Assembly: GCF_030272615.1 (NCBI RefSeq)
Contig: NC_081409.1
Location: forward strand, 877,061,594-877,125,593
DNA from: Cryptomeria japonica
Lineage: Eukaryota; Streptophyta; Pinopsida; Cupressales; Cupressaceae
Reading direction: 5' to 3'
DNA: 64,000 nucleotides
Made by a program: the position numbers and the translations under genes. Positions 50,971 through 60,615 of the stretch are shown one piece after another (within the stretch, counting starts at the first letter, position 1; each line of letters starts with the position of its first letter). Below the pieces are notes generated by a model, which had not been told where the DNA came from, made no database searches, and saw nothing but the letters and a program-made list of their open reading frames with translations.

Positions 50971-51537
50971 AGTATCTCTAGATACTGATGTATTAGGCAT
51001 TGTTCTCAACTCATTAATAGCAGTTATTTTCATTTTGTATGTTGGTGGCAAAGCTCTTAAAACTTTAGAAATGATTTCATCTTCACTTAAGGATTATCCA
51101 CAACATTGTATTCCTAAAACAATTTCATTAACTCTTTCCATAAAAGCATAAATTCTTTCATCTTCTTCCATTTTCAAATTTTCATACCTAACCCGGTAAC
51201 ATTCCAGTTTTGTAATTTTGGCAGTGGTATCTCCTTCATTCAATGCCTCCAAATTATCCCAAATAGCTTTAGTAGTAGATCAGTCTAATAATCCCATGAT
51301 TTGTTGATCTGATAATGTGATCAAAAGTGCTTCTCTTGCTTTGCAATCATCTTCTTGATCTTCACCCAATGTTGGTGGATTAGGTTGATTCGGAGTAGGA
51401 CCAACATAGCCATTCTTTGTAACTTTCCATATGTCTCTTCCAATGCAATTCAGATGTGTCTCCATTTTGATCTTCCATATACCATAGTTAGTTCCATCAA
51501 GTTTAGGATTGTCCTTCCTAAAAATGTTAGTTGCCAT
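50971..51537 (-). pseudogene. A gag N-terminus
   Basis: Starts at ATG 51537: MATNIFRKDNPKLDGTNYGI, then WKIKMETHL, the standard opening of Copia gag (UBN2 type). The 86-codon frame meets TGA at 51280 and continues in frame with matching gag sequence (STTKAIWDNLEAL, RVRYENLKM) to the C insertion. Confidence 0.8.
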
Positions 51538-51579
51538 AGGATCTCCTCAAGTTGTTAGGCTTCTACAAAAAGAGGACTT

Positions 51580-51593
51580 GGCTCTGATACCAA
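51580..51593 (-). other. A primer binding site (initiator Met tRNA type)
   Basis: On the minus strand ATTGGTATCAGAGCC follows the LTR end CCTAACA. Confidence 0.9.
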
Positions 51594-51594
51594 T

Positions 51595-52694
51595 TGTTAG
51601 GAACTGGAAGGGCAACTGAGAGGGGGGTGAATCAGTTGTCAATGAATTTCAATCCAATTATAACTTAAATAAACTTGATACTTAATACCGGTAAACCAAA
51701 CTTATTGTCGGTTAACATATTAGCAGTTAATATCAATATTGGTGAAACTTAATGCATAAAACATAAAGAGAAACAACCTCCACAACACATAACACAAATA
51801 TTTTGATGTGGAAACACTGTAAGGGGAAAAAGCATAGTGGGAAACCTTACCCACAATCAGATGATACTACTATAGATAGTATGTGTATACAAATGGGGTC
51901 TGCACATGCAAAAAGGCCAATCGCCTAGAGCACACTACTCAAATGGGCATCGTAATGACTACAGTAGGATGGTTAAATCCTAGAATAATGTACTGCTCAA
52001 AATAGCATCTCCAATGTTGGATTCAGTATCGGTTAAGCTCTAATAAACACCTTCAAACCTTCCTTGAACCTTCTCTATGGTCTGCTCATATGATCTTCAA
52101 TATTTGCACATACCATGTTACAATACTATACCATAACCATATCCTCTCTATCATCTCATAAATGAGATCTTACATATATACAAAACCTAAGACCAAATGT
52201 GTAGGTCAGCTCACTAAGAATATTACAATTAAATCAATTACAAATAAGTATTGATGGGATGCATCATGTCAGCTCAATACATTTACAACAATATTCAATC
52301 AATAAATCATCTCCATAACATGTCGTGTTGATCTAGAATAGATAACACATACCGGTCCATAACCTAGACCAATCTGCCAGTAACAGCAAATATGTCAACC
52401 TGATTAGACCAATAACCAAAACACGAAAACCAAGTATCCAAACCATGTCTTCGACATAATCAAGTGATCTCCAAATGATAACAAGTCATCAACAGTGTTG
52501 GTGAACCATATAACCTATCGATGAACAATATACCGGTGACTGTGCATAAGTCACTGAACTTGCCGATGAACACAATGTGTCAGTTCAATAGTAAACCAAT
52601 ATAACCATAGTGCCAAATCAACAATGTAGATCTCCAGAAGGATAAGTGTTGACATCAATGACAAAACTAATGCAACACATCCATAATACCAACA
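51595..52694 (-). repeat. A 5' LTR (right copy)
   Basis: 1100 bp, TGTTAGGAACTGG to AATACCAACA, the partner of 36324-37425. Confidence 0.92.
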
Positions 52695-53039
52695 CCATCT
52701 ACCTACATCAACCCATCCAAAAGATCCTCATATCATTCCTATCCATCTATGAATCTTATTCCCTTTGGAAGCAATTTGGGTGTCGAGCATAAAATCCATG
52801 TCCAAAAATCTACATACGCAAAGAACAACACATCCCATCTAAAATACATTGTCAAATCAAAGAAACTTTTGATCTAAAAGAAAAAAGAAATATCCAACAA
52901 GCCACAAAGGCCCATCAAGAAAAAAGAAAAAATTCAAAACTATGTGGATTCCTAAGTCACTCTTAGAAACAATGCACTCCAAAGAATCACAAGGGAGAGA
53001 AAAATCAAAAACCATGTGGATTTCCAAGTCACTCATAGA
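52695..53039 (+). pseudogene. Relic D, piece 3 (R1-type ORF)
   Basis: Continues relic D after element A. AAGCAATTTGGGTG, CCATGTGGATTTCC and MWIPKSLLETMHSKE match the R1 region around WVPKSLVQAMHSKEPQ and MWIPKQLLEAQ. One 33-codon stretch is still open and reads into the E LTR. Cut by E at 53040. Confidence 0.75.
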
Positions 53040-53933
53040 TGTTGGGAAAAATGGTGTCTCAACCTTGCATTTATGCGAGGTTACTATTTATAGTAAGTTT
53101 TCATTTGAGCACGAAATGGTGCGAAACTCTCCCTAAATCTTTTGGTTGGTTAGATAAACATTCCAGTAAAGTTGCGTCGCAAGGTCACAGCTAGTTTTGA
53201 AGATATTAAAGTTTTCGTCTTGGAGGGGTGCAATAAAATGTTTAAACTTAATTTTGGGGACTTTAGAGGCTCCGAAATGCCCTAAAAAGTGGCCGTAACC
53301 GGCGAAGCGGGTTTCAAGGTGATAGAGCACTTCGCGAGCTTTCCGGCGCTTCAAACGGTTCATCAATTGGACACCCGGTTCTCAAGTTATGGCCTCCGGA
53401 AGTTTGTACTCCTGAAATAGGAAAAATAATTTGTATCGGATACATAAATGAGCTGTAAAAGGGAGCGACACATGTTGATGTGTGCTTTAACATGTCATAG
53501 GCCATCTAGAAGGGAGATAAGGTCAGCTACACCTTATTGGGTGGTTTTAGCCCATGGTTTTGTAATACCGTTTGACGGTTTCTTGTATTGTATCTCCTAT
53601 TTATGAGGTGTGTGAGATAGAGGTTGTGTGTAAGAGTCCTATGGCTATTGAGTTGCCTCTGAATCTCTGATTAGTGCTACTCCTGTGAAGAGCTTGCTCT
53701 GCAAGTATGTTGTAATCTATTTTTGATTGTTGAATAAAATATTGAACTGCTTTTGGAGGGTGGGGTTTTTCTCCCGAAAGGGTTTTCCCCACGTAAATCA
53801 CTGTGTTGTGGTATGAATGATATTATATCTATTTCTATTTTCTGTAACTGTTGTAACGATCTGAAAAAGTTTTGCATTACCCTCCTCTCAAGGTTAGTGT
53901 AGGAAGTTGTTTCCGCTACTTAACTTCCTTACA
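53040..53933 (+). repeat. E 5' LTR
   Basis: 894 bp, TGTTGGGAAAAATGG to AACTTCCTTACA. No clear TATA box; TGAATAAAATATTG at about 53730 could serve as a polyadenylation signal. Confidence 0.95.
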
Positions 53934-53935
53934 AG

Positions 53936-53947
53936 TGGTATCAGAGC
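53936..53947 (+). other. E primer binding site (initiator Met tRNA type)
   Basis: TGGTATCAGAGC, two bases after the 5' LTR. Confidence 0.95.
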
Positions 53948-54057
53948 CTGATCATCTTTGGTTTCAATTGTGGGCAGTTGGGTTTTTTGAACTAATCCAG
54001 ATTTGAGTGGGAGCTTGTGCAGAAGACATTTTTTGATCTTGTTGTAGGAATATTCAG

Positions 54058-57000
54058 ATGGCGAGTTCGTCAGGGAGAATAGAGGTGGAGAAATTTAATG
54101 GAAGTAATTTTGAGATGTGGAAGCTGAAGATGGAAGATCTGTTAATAGATCGAGATCTTTGGGATGTTGTTGATGCGAATGTCCAAAGGCCCTCAGATCC
54201 TACTGCGGCAGCTCAATATGATGTTATGGACCGGAAAGCCAAGGGTCTAATCAGACTGTGCCTGGCAGACTCTGTTCTAATCAATGTCCATGAAGAGAAC
54301 TCTGCAAATAAGCTATGGACTAAGCTTGGTGAAATGTATCAAGTGAAATCTTTATTAAACCAAATTTTCTTAAGAAAGAAATTGTATTCCTTGAAGATGG
54401 AAGAAGGTGGACGAATTGCAGACCACCTGGAAGCATTCAATATGTTGGTGGCTCAATTAGTATCCGTCGGTGTTAAGATGGACGAGGAGGAGAAATATCA
54501 GATCTTGCTTTGTTCTTTGCCTGATTCGTGGGATTCTCTTGTTATGGCTATCGGTAGTACTTCTGTTGTTTTGAAATCTGAAGACGTGGTGGGTGCCCTA
54601 CTCGGTGAAGAGATGCGAAGGAAGGTATCCATCAGTTCAAAGGAAGCCCTAACCGTTTGTGGAAGACCTAAGGAGAAAGGAAAGAAGAATGAGAGGCGCG
54701 ACAAGTCCAAATCCAAAGGGAGATCAAAATCTCCTGGAAAGTCCAAAGTCATTTGCTGGAATTGCGGTAAACCGGGTCACATCCATAAGGACTGCAAAGA
54801 AGAAAAGAAGAAGAAGAAAAAGAAAAAGTTCGATTCTGATTCTGAGTCTGACAAAGAAGATGGCGATGCATTTATTGCAGCTTTGGCGACTCATGCAGGT
54901 AATGATGCCTGGCTAATTGACTCAGGTGCATCTTTTCATATGACTTCCAATAGAGGTTGGTTTTCTGAATATGAAGGATTTAATGGAGGTAAGGTGTACT
55001 TAGGTGATGATTCACATCTAGACATTGTTGGTCGAGGTAAAGTTAGAATCAGGTTTTCTGATGGTAGAATAAAAAGGATTAATGGTGTGCTGCATATCCC
55101 TGGATTAAAACGAAACCTGTTATCTGTGAGCAAACTGATAGATGCAGGTGTGCAGGTAGTTTTTTCTGAAGCAGGATGTAAGATGATTAAGGGTGCTATG
55201 GTAGTTGCTAGAGGTGTCAGGTTTGGCACTTTGTATAAGCTTGAAGCATACACTGTTGAGTGTAATAGCACTTCTGTAAAAAGTAAATCTGCAGATACTT
55301 CACTGGAAGATTTGAAGGTTTCACCTTCAGCAGATGGAAATGGTTTTTGGGTACCTAAGGGTGCTCTTTCGTCTGAAGCAAAGTTACCTGCAGAGAAGAC
55401 TATGTTATGGCACCAGAGACTTGGCCACATTGGAGAAAAGGGTCTAAGGACCTTGAAAAATAAAAACCTTGTTGAAGGTTTGAATGACTGTAACCTTGAC
55501 TTTGATTTCTGTGAGCATTGCATTTATGGAAAACAAAACCGCGTTCAGTTTTACTCGAGTTCTCATAAAACTTGTGGTGTTTTGGATCTTATCCATTCTG
55601 ATGTGTTTGGTCCAGTAGATGTCTCTTCGATTGGAAAATCCACATATTATGTTTCATTTATTGATGATTTTAGTAGAAGGACATGGGTTTATTTTCTAAA
55701 GAGTAAATCTGAAGTTTTTAGTCATTTTAAAGAATTTAAAGCAATGGTTGAGTTGCAAACTGGAAAGAAAATAAAGTGTTTGAGAACTGATAATGGTGGT
55801 GAGTTTTGCTCTAATGATTTTGATAGATTCTGTAAAGACTGTGGAATTAACAGGCAGAAAACAACTCTGTATTCTCCGCAGTAGAATGGAGTTGTAGAAA
55901 GAATGAACAGGGCACTGATGGAGAAGGCTAGGAGTATGTTGAGTGGTGCTCGTCTCGAACAAAAGTTTTGGGCTGAAGCTGTTGCCACTACTTGCTACCT
56001 GATTAACAGGTCTCCTACATCAGCTCTTGTTGATAAAACGCCTATGGAAGCATGGTCAGGTCACAAGCCTTCATTGAGACATCTTAGAGTTTTTGGTTGC
56101 AAGGCATATGCACATGTGCCAAAGGAGAAGCGAACAAAGTTGGAGAACAAGGTTGTGAAATGTATCTTCATCGGGTATAGTTATGGTGTGAAAGGATACA
56201 AGCTTTGGGACCCTGTTGCACAAAAGGTAATTCATAGTAGAAGTGTTATTTTTAGAGAAATTAAGTCTCCTTCTGTTACATTGCAGCCAGAACAAACTAA
56301 AAAAGAAGATGTGATTCAACTTCCTTCTACACCTGAAAGAGTTGAACCGAGACCCCTAGATAGGCAAGAATTTGAGGAGAGCTCGTCTAGCTCTGAATCT
56401 TCAGAAGAGGAGGAAGAACCTCCAACTCAGCTTGTTCGAAGGTCTACAAGACATAGACAACCACCTGAAAGGTATTCACCTAATGATTGGAGATGTATTT
56501 TTGCTCTGAATACTAGTGTGGATGAACCGAAATCTGTAGAAGAGGCATTAGGTATGAATGATGCAGAATCCTGGAAGATTGCTATGGAGGAAGAAATGGC
56601 AGCTTTGAAAAAGAATGATACATGGGATCTTGTACCATTGCCTGAAGGACGAAAACCTGTTGGTTGTAAATGGGTGTTCAAGAAAAAGATTGGTTCAGAT
56701 GGAAGCATTGAGAAGTATAAAGCAAGGTTGGTTGCAAAAGGCTACTCTCAGGTTGAGGGTGTTGATTACGGTGAGATATTTTCTCCTGTTGCAAAAATGA
56801 CGTCCATTAGATTTTTGCTTTCTATTGCTACTGCTTATGATTTAGAGGTTGAGCAAATGGATGTGAAAACTGCTTTCCTTCATGGTGATTTGGAGGAAGA
56901 TATTTATATGACACAGTCGGAGCACTATGTGGTGAAAGGCAAAAGTAATTTGGTCTGTAAATTGAAGAAATCTTTGTATGGCCTCAAACAAAGTCCTAGG

Positions 57001-58257
57001 ATGTGGTACCAGAAATTTGATACATATGTGTTGAGTTTGGGATTTGAACGTTCTAAATCAGATCACTGTGTTTATTATAAATCTGATGGTGATCATTTCT
57101 TATTCATTGCATTGTATGTTGATGATATGTTATTCATTGGTAAAGGGAAAGGTATGATTTTAGAACTGAAGTCTCAGCTCGCTGTTAAATTTGAAATGAA
57201 AGATCTTGGTGCAGAAAAGCACATTCTTGGGATGGAAATTAGAAGAGATAGGGTGAACAGAAAGCTATGGCTAGGCCAGAGTAAGTATGTGAATTCAGTG
57301 TTACAGAGGTTCAACATGCAGAATTGTAGACCATTGAGTGTTCTTTTTACAGTTGGAACGAAACTATCTATTTCAGATTGTCCTACATCCCCATTGGAGA
57401 TGGAAGACATGAACAGAGTGCCTTACCAGAGTACGGTTGGAAGCTTGATGTATGCTATGGTCTGTACTAGACCAGATATTGCCCAAGCAGTGGGAGTACT
57501 TTCTAGATATATGTCTAATCCTGGTAGAGTTCATTGGGATGCAGTCAAAAGAGTCTTCAGATATTTGAAGGGTACTTCAGAGTATTCTTTGTGTTATCAT
57601 GGTAATTCAGTTGGAGACATGACTTCCCTTGATATCCATGGTTATGTGGATTCAGATTGGGCAGGTGATATTGATAGCAAAAGATCCACCAGTGCTTATG
57701 TGTTTACTTTGTTTGGTGGTGCAATTAGTTGGATGAGTAAGCGACAGGCTGTGGTTGCTTTATCCACTACTGAAGCAGAGTATATGGCAGCTACTCATGC
57801 TTGTAAAGAGGCCATTTGGCTTAAGAGACTGTGTTCGGATATTGGAATAAAATAAGGTACAGTGATAGTTTACTGTGACAGTCAGAGTGCAATTAGCCTA
57901 GCTAAGAACCCGACATTTCATGCCCGGACCAAACATATTGATGTTCAGTATCATTTTGTTAGAGATATGGTCGAAGATGGTAGGGTGAAGCTGGTTAAGG
58001 TGGAAAATTTGATGAATGTTGCAGATTCTTTAACTAAGGCTGTGAGCACAGAGAAGTTCAGATGGTGTTCAGAGTCTATGGGCCTTATGGCCCCTAGCAA
58101 TTTATTCATTGTGTTGACATTCCCTTCCGCTCTTGCAAGGTGTTCGACAAGTGGGAGATTTGTTGGGAAAAATGATGTCTCAACCTTGCATTTATGCGAG
58201 GTTACTATTTATAGTAAGTTTTCATTTGAGCACGAAATGGTGCAAAACTCTCCCTAA
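54058..58257 (+). pseudogene. gag-pol: E gag-pol polyprotein, two nonsense codons
   Basis: Copia polyprotein of about 1400 codons in one frame; it would copy and integrate the element. Gag starts MASSSGRIEVEKFNGSNFEM (residues 1-220). The zinc knuckle CWNCGKPGHIHKDC is at 233-246, followed by a Lys-rich tract. Protease D288-S289-G290. Pre-integrase zinc region (WHQRLGHIG ... CEHCIYGKQ) at 449-500. Integrase: HSDVFG, RTDNGGEF and, just after the first stop, NGVVERMNR. Reverse transcriptase from about 839 (NDTWDLVPLPEG) with YVDD at 1020. RNase H from about 1195 (DSDWAGDIDSKRST, STTEAEYMAA, YCDSQSAI). TAG at 55882 sits in the conserved PQ(Q)NG motif and TAA at 57853 lies in RNase H; each fits a single C-to-T change of a Gln codon. 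The frame has no own stop before the 3' LTR and ends 97 bases inside it. Confidence 0.93.
58149..58160 (+). other. E polypurine tract
   Basis: AAGTGGGAGATT directly before the 3' LTR. Confidence 0.85.
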
Positions 58258-59054
58258 AGCTTCTGGTTGGTTAGATAAACATTCTGGTAAAGTTGCGTCA
58301 CAAGGTCACAGCTAGTTTTGAAGATATTAAAGTTTTCGTCTTGGAGGGGTGCAATAAAATGTTTAAACTTAATTTTGGGGACTTTAGAGGCTCCTAAATG
58401 CCCTAAAAAGTTGCCATAACCAGTGAAGCGGGTTACGAGGTGATAGAGCACTTCGCGAGCTTTTCGGCGCTTCAAACGGTTCGTCAATCGGACACCCGGT
58501 TCTCAAGTTATGGCCTCCGGAAGTTTGTACTCCTGAAATAGGAAAAATAATTTGTATCGGATACATAAATGAGCTGTAAAAGGGAGTGACACATGTTGAT
58601 GTGTGCTTTAACATGTCATAGGCCATCTAGAAGGGAGATAAGGTCGGCTACACCTTATTGGGTGGTTTTAGCCCATGGTTTTGTAATACCATTTGACGGT
58701 TTCTTGTATTGTATCTCCTATTTATGAGGTGTGTGAGATAGAGGTTGTGTGTAAGAGTCCTATGGCTATTGAGTTGCCTCTGAATCTCTGATTAGTGCTA
58801 CTCCTGTGAAGAGCTTTCTCTGCAAGTATGTTGTAATCTGTTTTTGATTGTTGAATAAAATATTGAGCTGCTTTTGGAGGGTGGGGTTTTTCTCCCGAAA
58901 GGGTTTTCCCCACGTAAATCACTGTGTTGTGGTATGAATGCTATTATATCTATTTCTATTTTCTGTAACTGTTGTAATGATCTGAAAAAGTTTTGCATTA
59001 CCCTCCTCTCAAGGTTAGTGTAGGAAGTTGTTTCCGCTACTTAACTTCCTCACA
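58161..59054 (+). repeat. E 3' LTR
   Basis: 894 bp, TGTTGGGAAAAATGA to AACTTCCTCACA, no indels relative to the 5' LTR. Confidence 0.95.
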
Positions 59055-59113
59055 ATAGAAAGACTATATCTTAAAGAAAATTTAAAATTGGCATCCAAAC
59101 TTGTTATTCCTAT
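59055..59113 (+). pseudogene. Relic D, piece 4 (R1-type ORF)
   Basis: After E, TTGGCATCCAAACTTGTTAT corresponds to TTGGCATCCAAAGTTGCTAT in R1 (SNLASKVAIP). Similarity stops at about 59113, where another insertion (G) seems to begin with TGTCCTCG. Confidence 0.6.
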
Positions 59114-59303
59114 TGTCCTCGATTTCAGTTTGGCCAAAATCGTGAGGCAACCCTACGAAATTAGTCTGTTTCATACCTTATGGTCTCTGGGAGAGCTTAA
59201 TCGACTTGGTCGGTTAGTTCGTTTCGTCCTTTGCTTTTTGTTTTTTTATTATTATTATTTGTTTTTTATTTGTTTTCCTTGTTTCTTAGGATTGCAGTTT
59301 AAC

Positions 59304-60442
59304 CTGCAGTTCGAACTTTAAAGTCCGAACTGTAGGGGCCTTTGTTAATGAATTACACTTCGAATTTTAAAGTCTGAAGTGTATTTGTGATTTGTTGCAG
59401 TCTGCAGATCGGACTTTAAAGTCCGAACTGCATGTGGTTTTGACTACAGTTCGGACTTTAGAGTCCAAACTGCGGTTTGTTTTTGGACTACAAATCGGGT
59501 TTTAAAACCCGAACTGCATGTTGTCTTTGCTTGCAGTTCGGACTTTAAAGTCTGAACTACATGGGGTTTTTTGTGTTAGCTTGCATGTCGGGTTTCAAAG
59601 TCCAACGTGCAAGTGTCCCTAGGTTGCATGTCGGACTTTAAAACCCGACATGCAACTATGAGCTATATTAATTAGCATTTATTGCTAATTGGGGTTTTCT
59701 TAAAAGCTTTTTAAAATTAATTTTATGCATTTTAATTTTCATTGTGCTCCATTTTCTTCTTCTGCATGCCCTCCTCTGCCCCTACTCATCGTGTTTCGGA
59801 TTTCCCTTGCCCGATTGTCAGATCTTTTTCATCGACGAATTGGAAGAGGTAAGTTCTTTTGTTTTCAGGTTTTTATTTTGCCTTTGTTTGTTTGTTTTCA
59901 TGTTCTCTTTTCATTTTTGTTTATTTTTCAGATTTAGATCCAGAGGGGAATCGGATTTTGGAGTTCGATTGCCTCCTTAGATCCGGACTGCAATCAGACT
60001 ACAAAACATGATTGCCCTCCAGATACCCTTATCTTCCCTACACCCTAGATTTTAAACTCTGATGTGTAGCCGAAGAGTTGTCCCTCCGCATATCGGATTT
60101 TAAAGTCTGATATGCGACATGTTAACCTAAGCATATCGGACTCTAAAATCCAATATGCAAAGGGGTGGGGGGTTGACATGTCGGGTTTTAAAATCCGACA
60201 TGTCAACCAGATTCTTTCCTTTTAAAAGCACATCAGACTTTAAACTCCGATGTGCTGATTGTAAGTTTTTCCCTGCACACTAGAGTTTAAACTCCGATGT
60301 GTTGTTGTTTTTCCCTACCTTGCACATCAGGTTTTAAACTCTGGTGTGTAGGTTGTTTTTCCATATTGCACATCGGAGTTTAAACTCTGATGTGTTGTTA
60401 ACCTATCCCAAGTCTGCACATCAGAGTTTAAACTCCGATGTG
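59304..60442. repeat. Array of 17 short palindromes centred on TTTAAA
   Basis: Seventeen imperfect inverted repeats of 28-34 bp, in two blocks: eight at 59304-59655 and nine at 60038-60442, spaced about 41-57 bp. Each has a centre such as TTTAAA and arms that pair, e.g. GCAGTTCGGAC/GTCCGAACTGC. Arm sequence changes between units in both arms together: CAGTTCGGAC (units 1-6), CATGTCGGGTT (7, 8, 12), CATATCGGA (10, 11), CACATC(G/A)GAG (13-17). Spacers between units are unrelated. The 380-bp gap between the blocks contains a possible short exon. Confidence 0.9.
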
Positions 60443-60602
60443 CATGTTTTGTTTGTGAAGAAGCAGAACGAACTTTTTTCTCCGACCTACTGTTTTAGCA
60501 GTTTTTACTCCTTGGCCTGTTTTAAGTCCCGTTTTTTGATCCGTTTGAGAAAAAAATGATTTTTGATAATAATGAATGGCTAATCATTGGTATTGAATGC
60601 AG
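59766..60602 (+). other. Possible first exon and intron of the G ORF
   Basis: An ATG at 59766 opens 27 codons plus two bases to 59848, ending AAGAG before GTAAGT, a very good plant donor site. An acceptor-like TTGAATGCAG ends at 60602. Joining 59848 to 60603 keeps the frame into the ATG at 60616. The putative intron (59849-60602) contains palindromes 9-17. This rests on consensus and frame only. Confidence 0.3.
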
Positions 60603-60615
60603 TCATTGTGCACGA

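Larger units (their letters stand above)
36324..52694 (-). mobile_element. A: Copia element, decayed, with two nested insertions
   Basis: Minus-strand element spanning 16371 bp because B and C sit inside it; without them it is about 6.75 kb. LTRs are 36324-37425 and 51595-52694. Perfect 5-bp duplication CCATC (36319-36323 and 52695-52699). A polypurine tract (about 37426-37441) and an initiator-Met primer site (about 51580-51593) are present. Gag, protease, integrase, reverse transcriptase and RNase H can all be found in Copia order, all broken by stops. Inserted in relic D. Confidence 0.92.
53040..59054 (+). mobile_element. E: near-complete Copia element (Tnt1-like)
   Basis: 6015 bp with two LTRs of identical length (894 bp), TG...CA, and a perfect 5-bp duplication ATAGA (53035-53039 and 59055-59059). 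Primer site TGGTATCAGAGC at 53936 and polypurine tract AAGTGGGAGATT before the 3' LTR. One polyprotein frame covers gag to RNase H with two nonsense codons and no frameshift. By hand the LTRs differ at about 26 of 894 sites (near 2.9%), mostly transitions. Confidence 0.95.

Noticed and set aside
59304-60442. CRISPR array or MITE cluster for the palindrome series.
   Set aside because: Repeat units vary in sequence and length, spacers are irregular, the setting is eukaryotic, and there are no terminal repeats with TA or other target duplications around each unit.
60587-60600. Initiator-Met primer site for G (TTGGTATTGAATGC).
   Set aside because: Only about half of the site matches, and a splice acceptor reading fits the same bases equally well.
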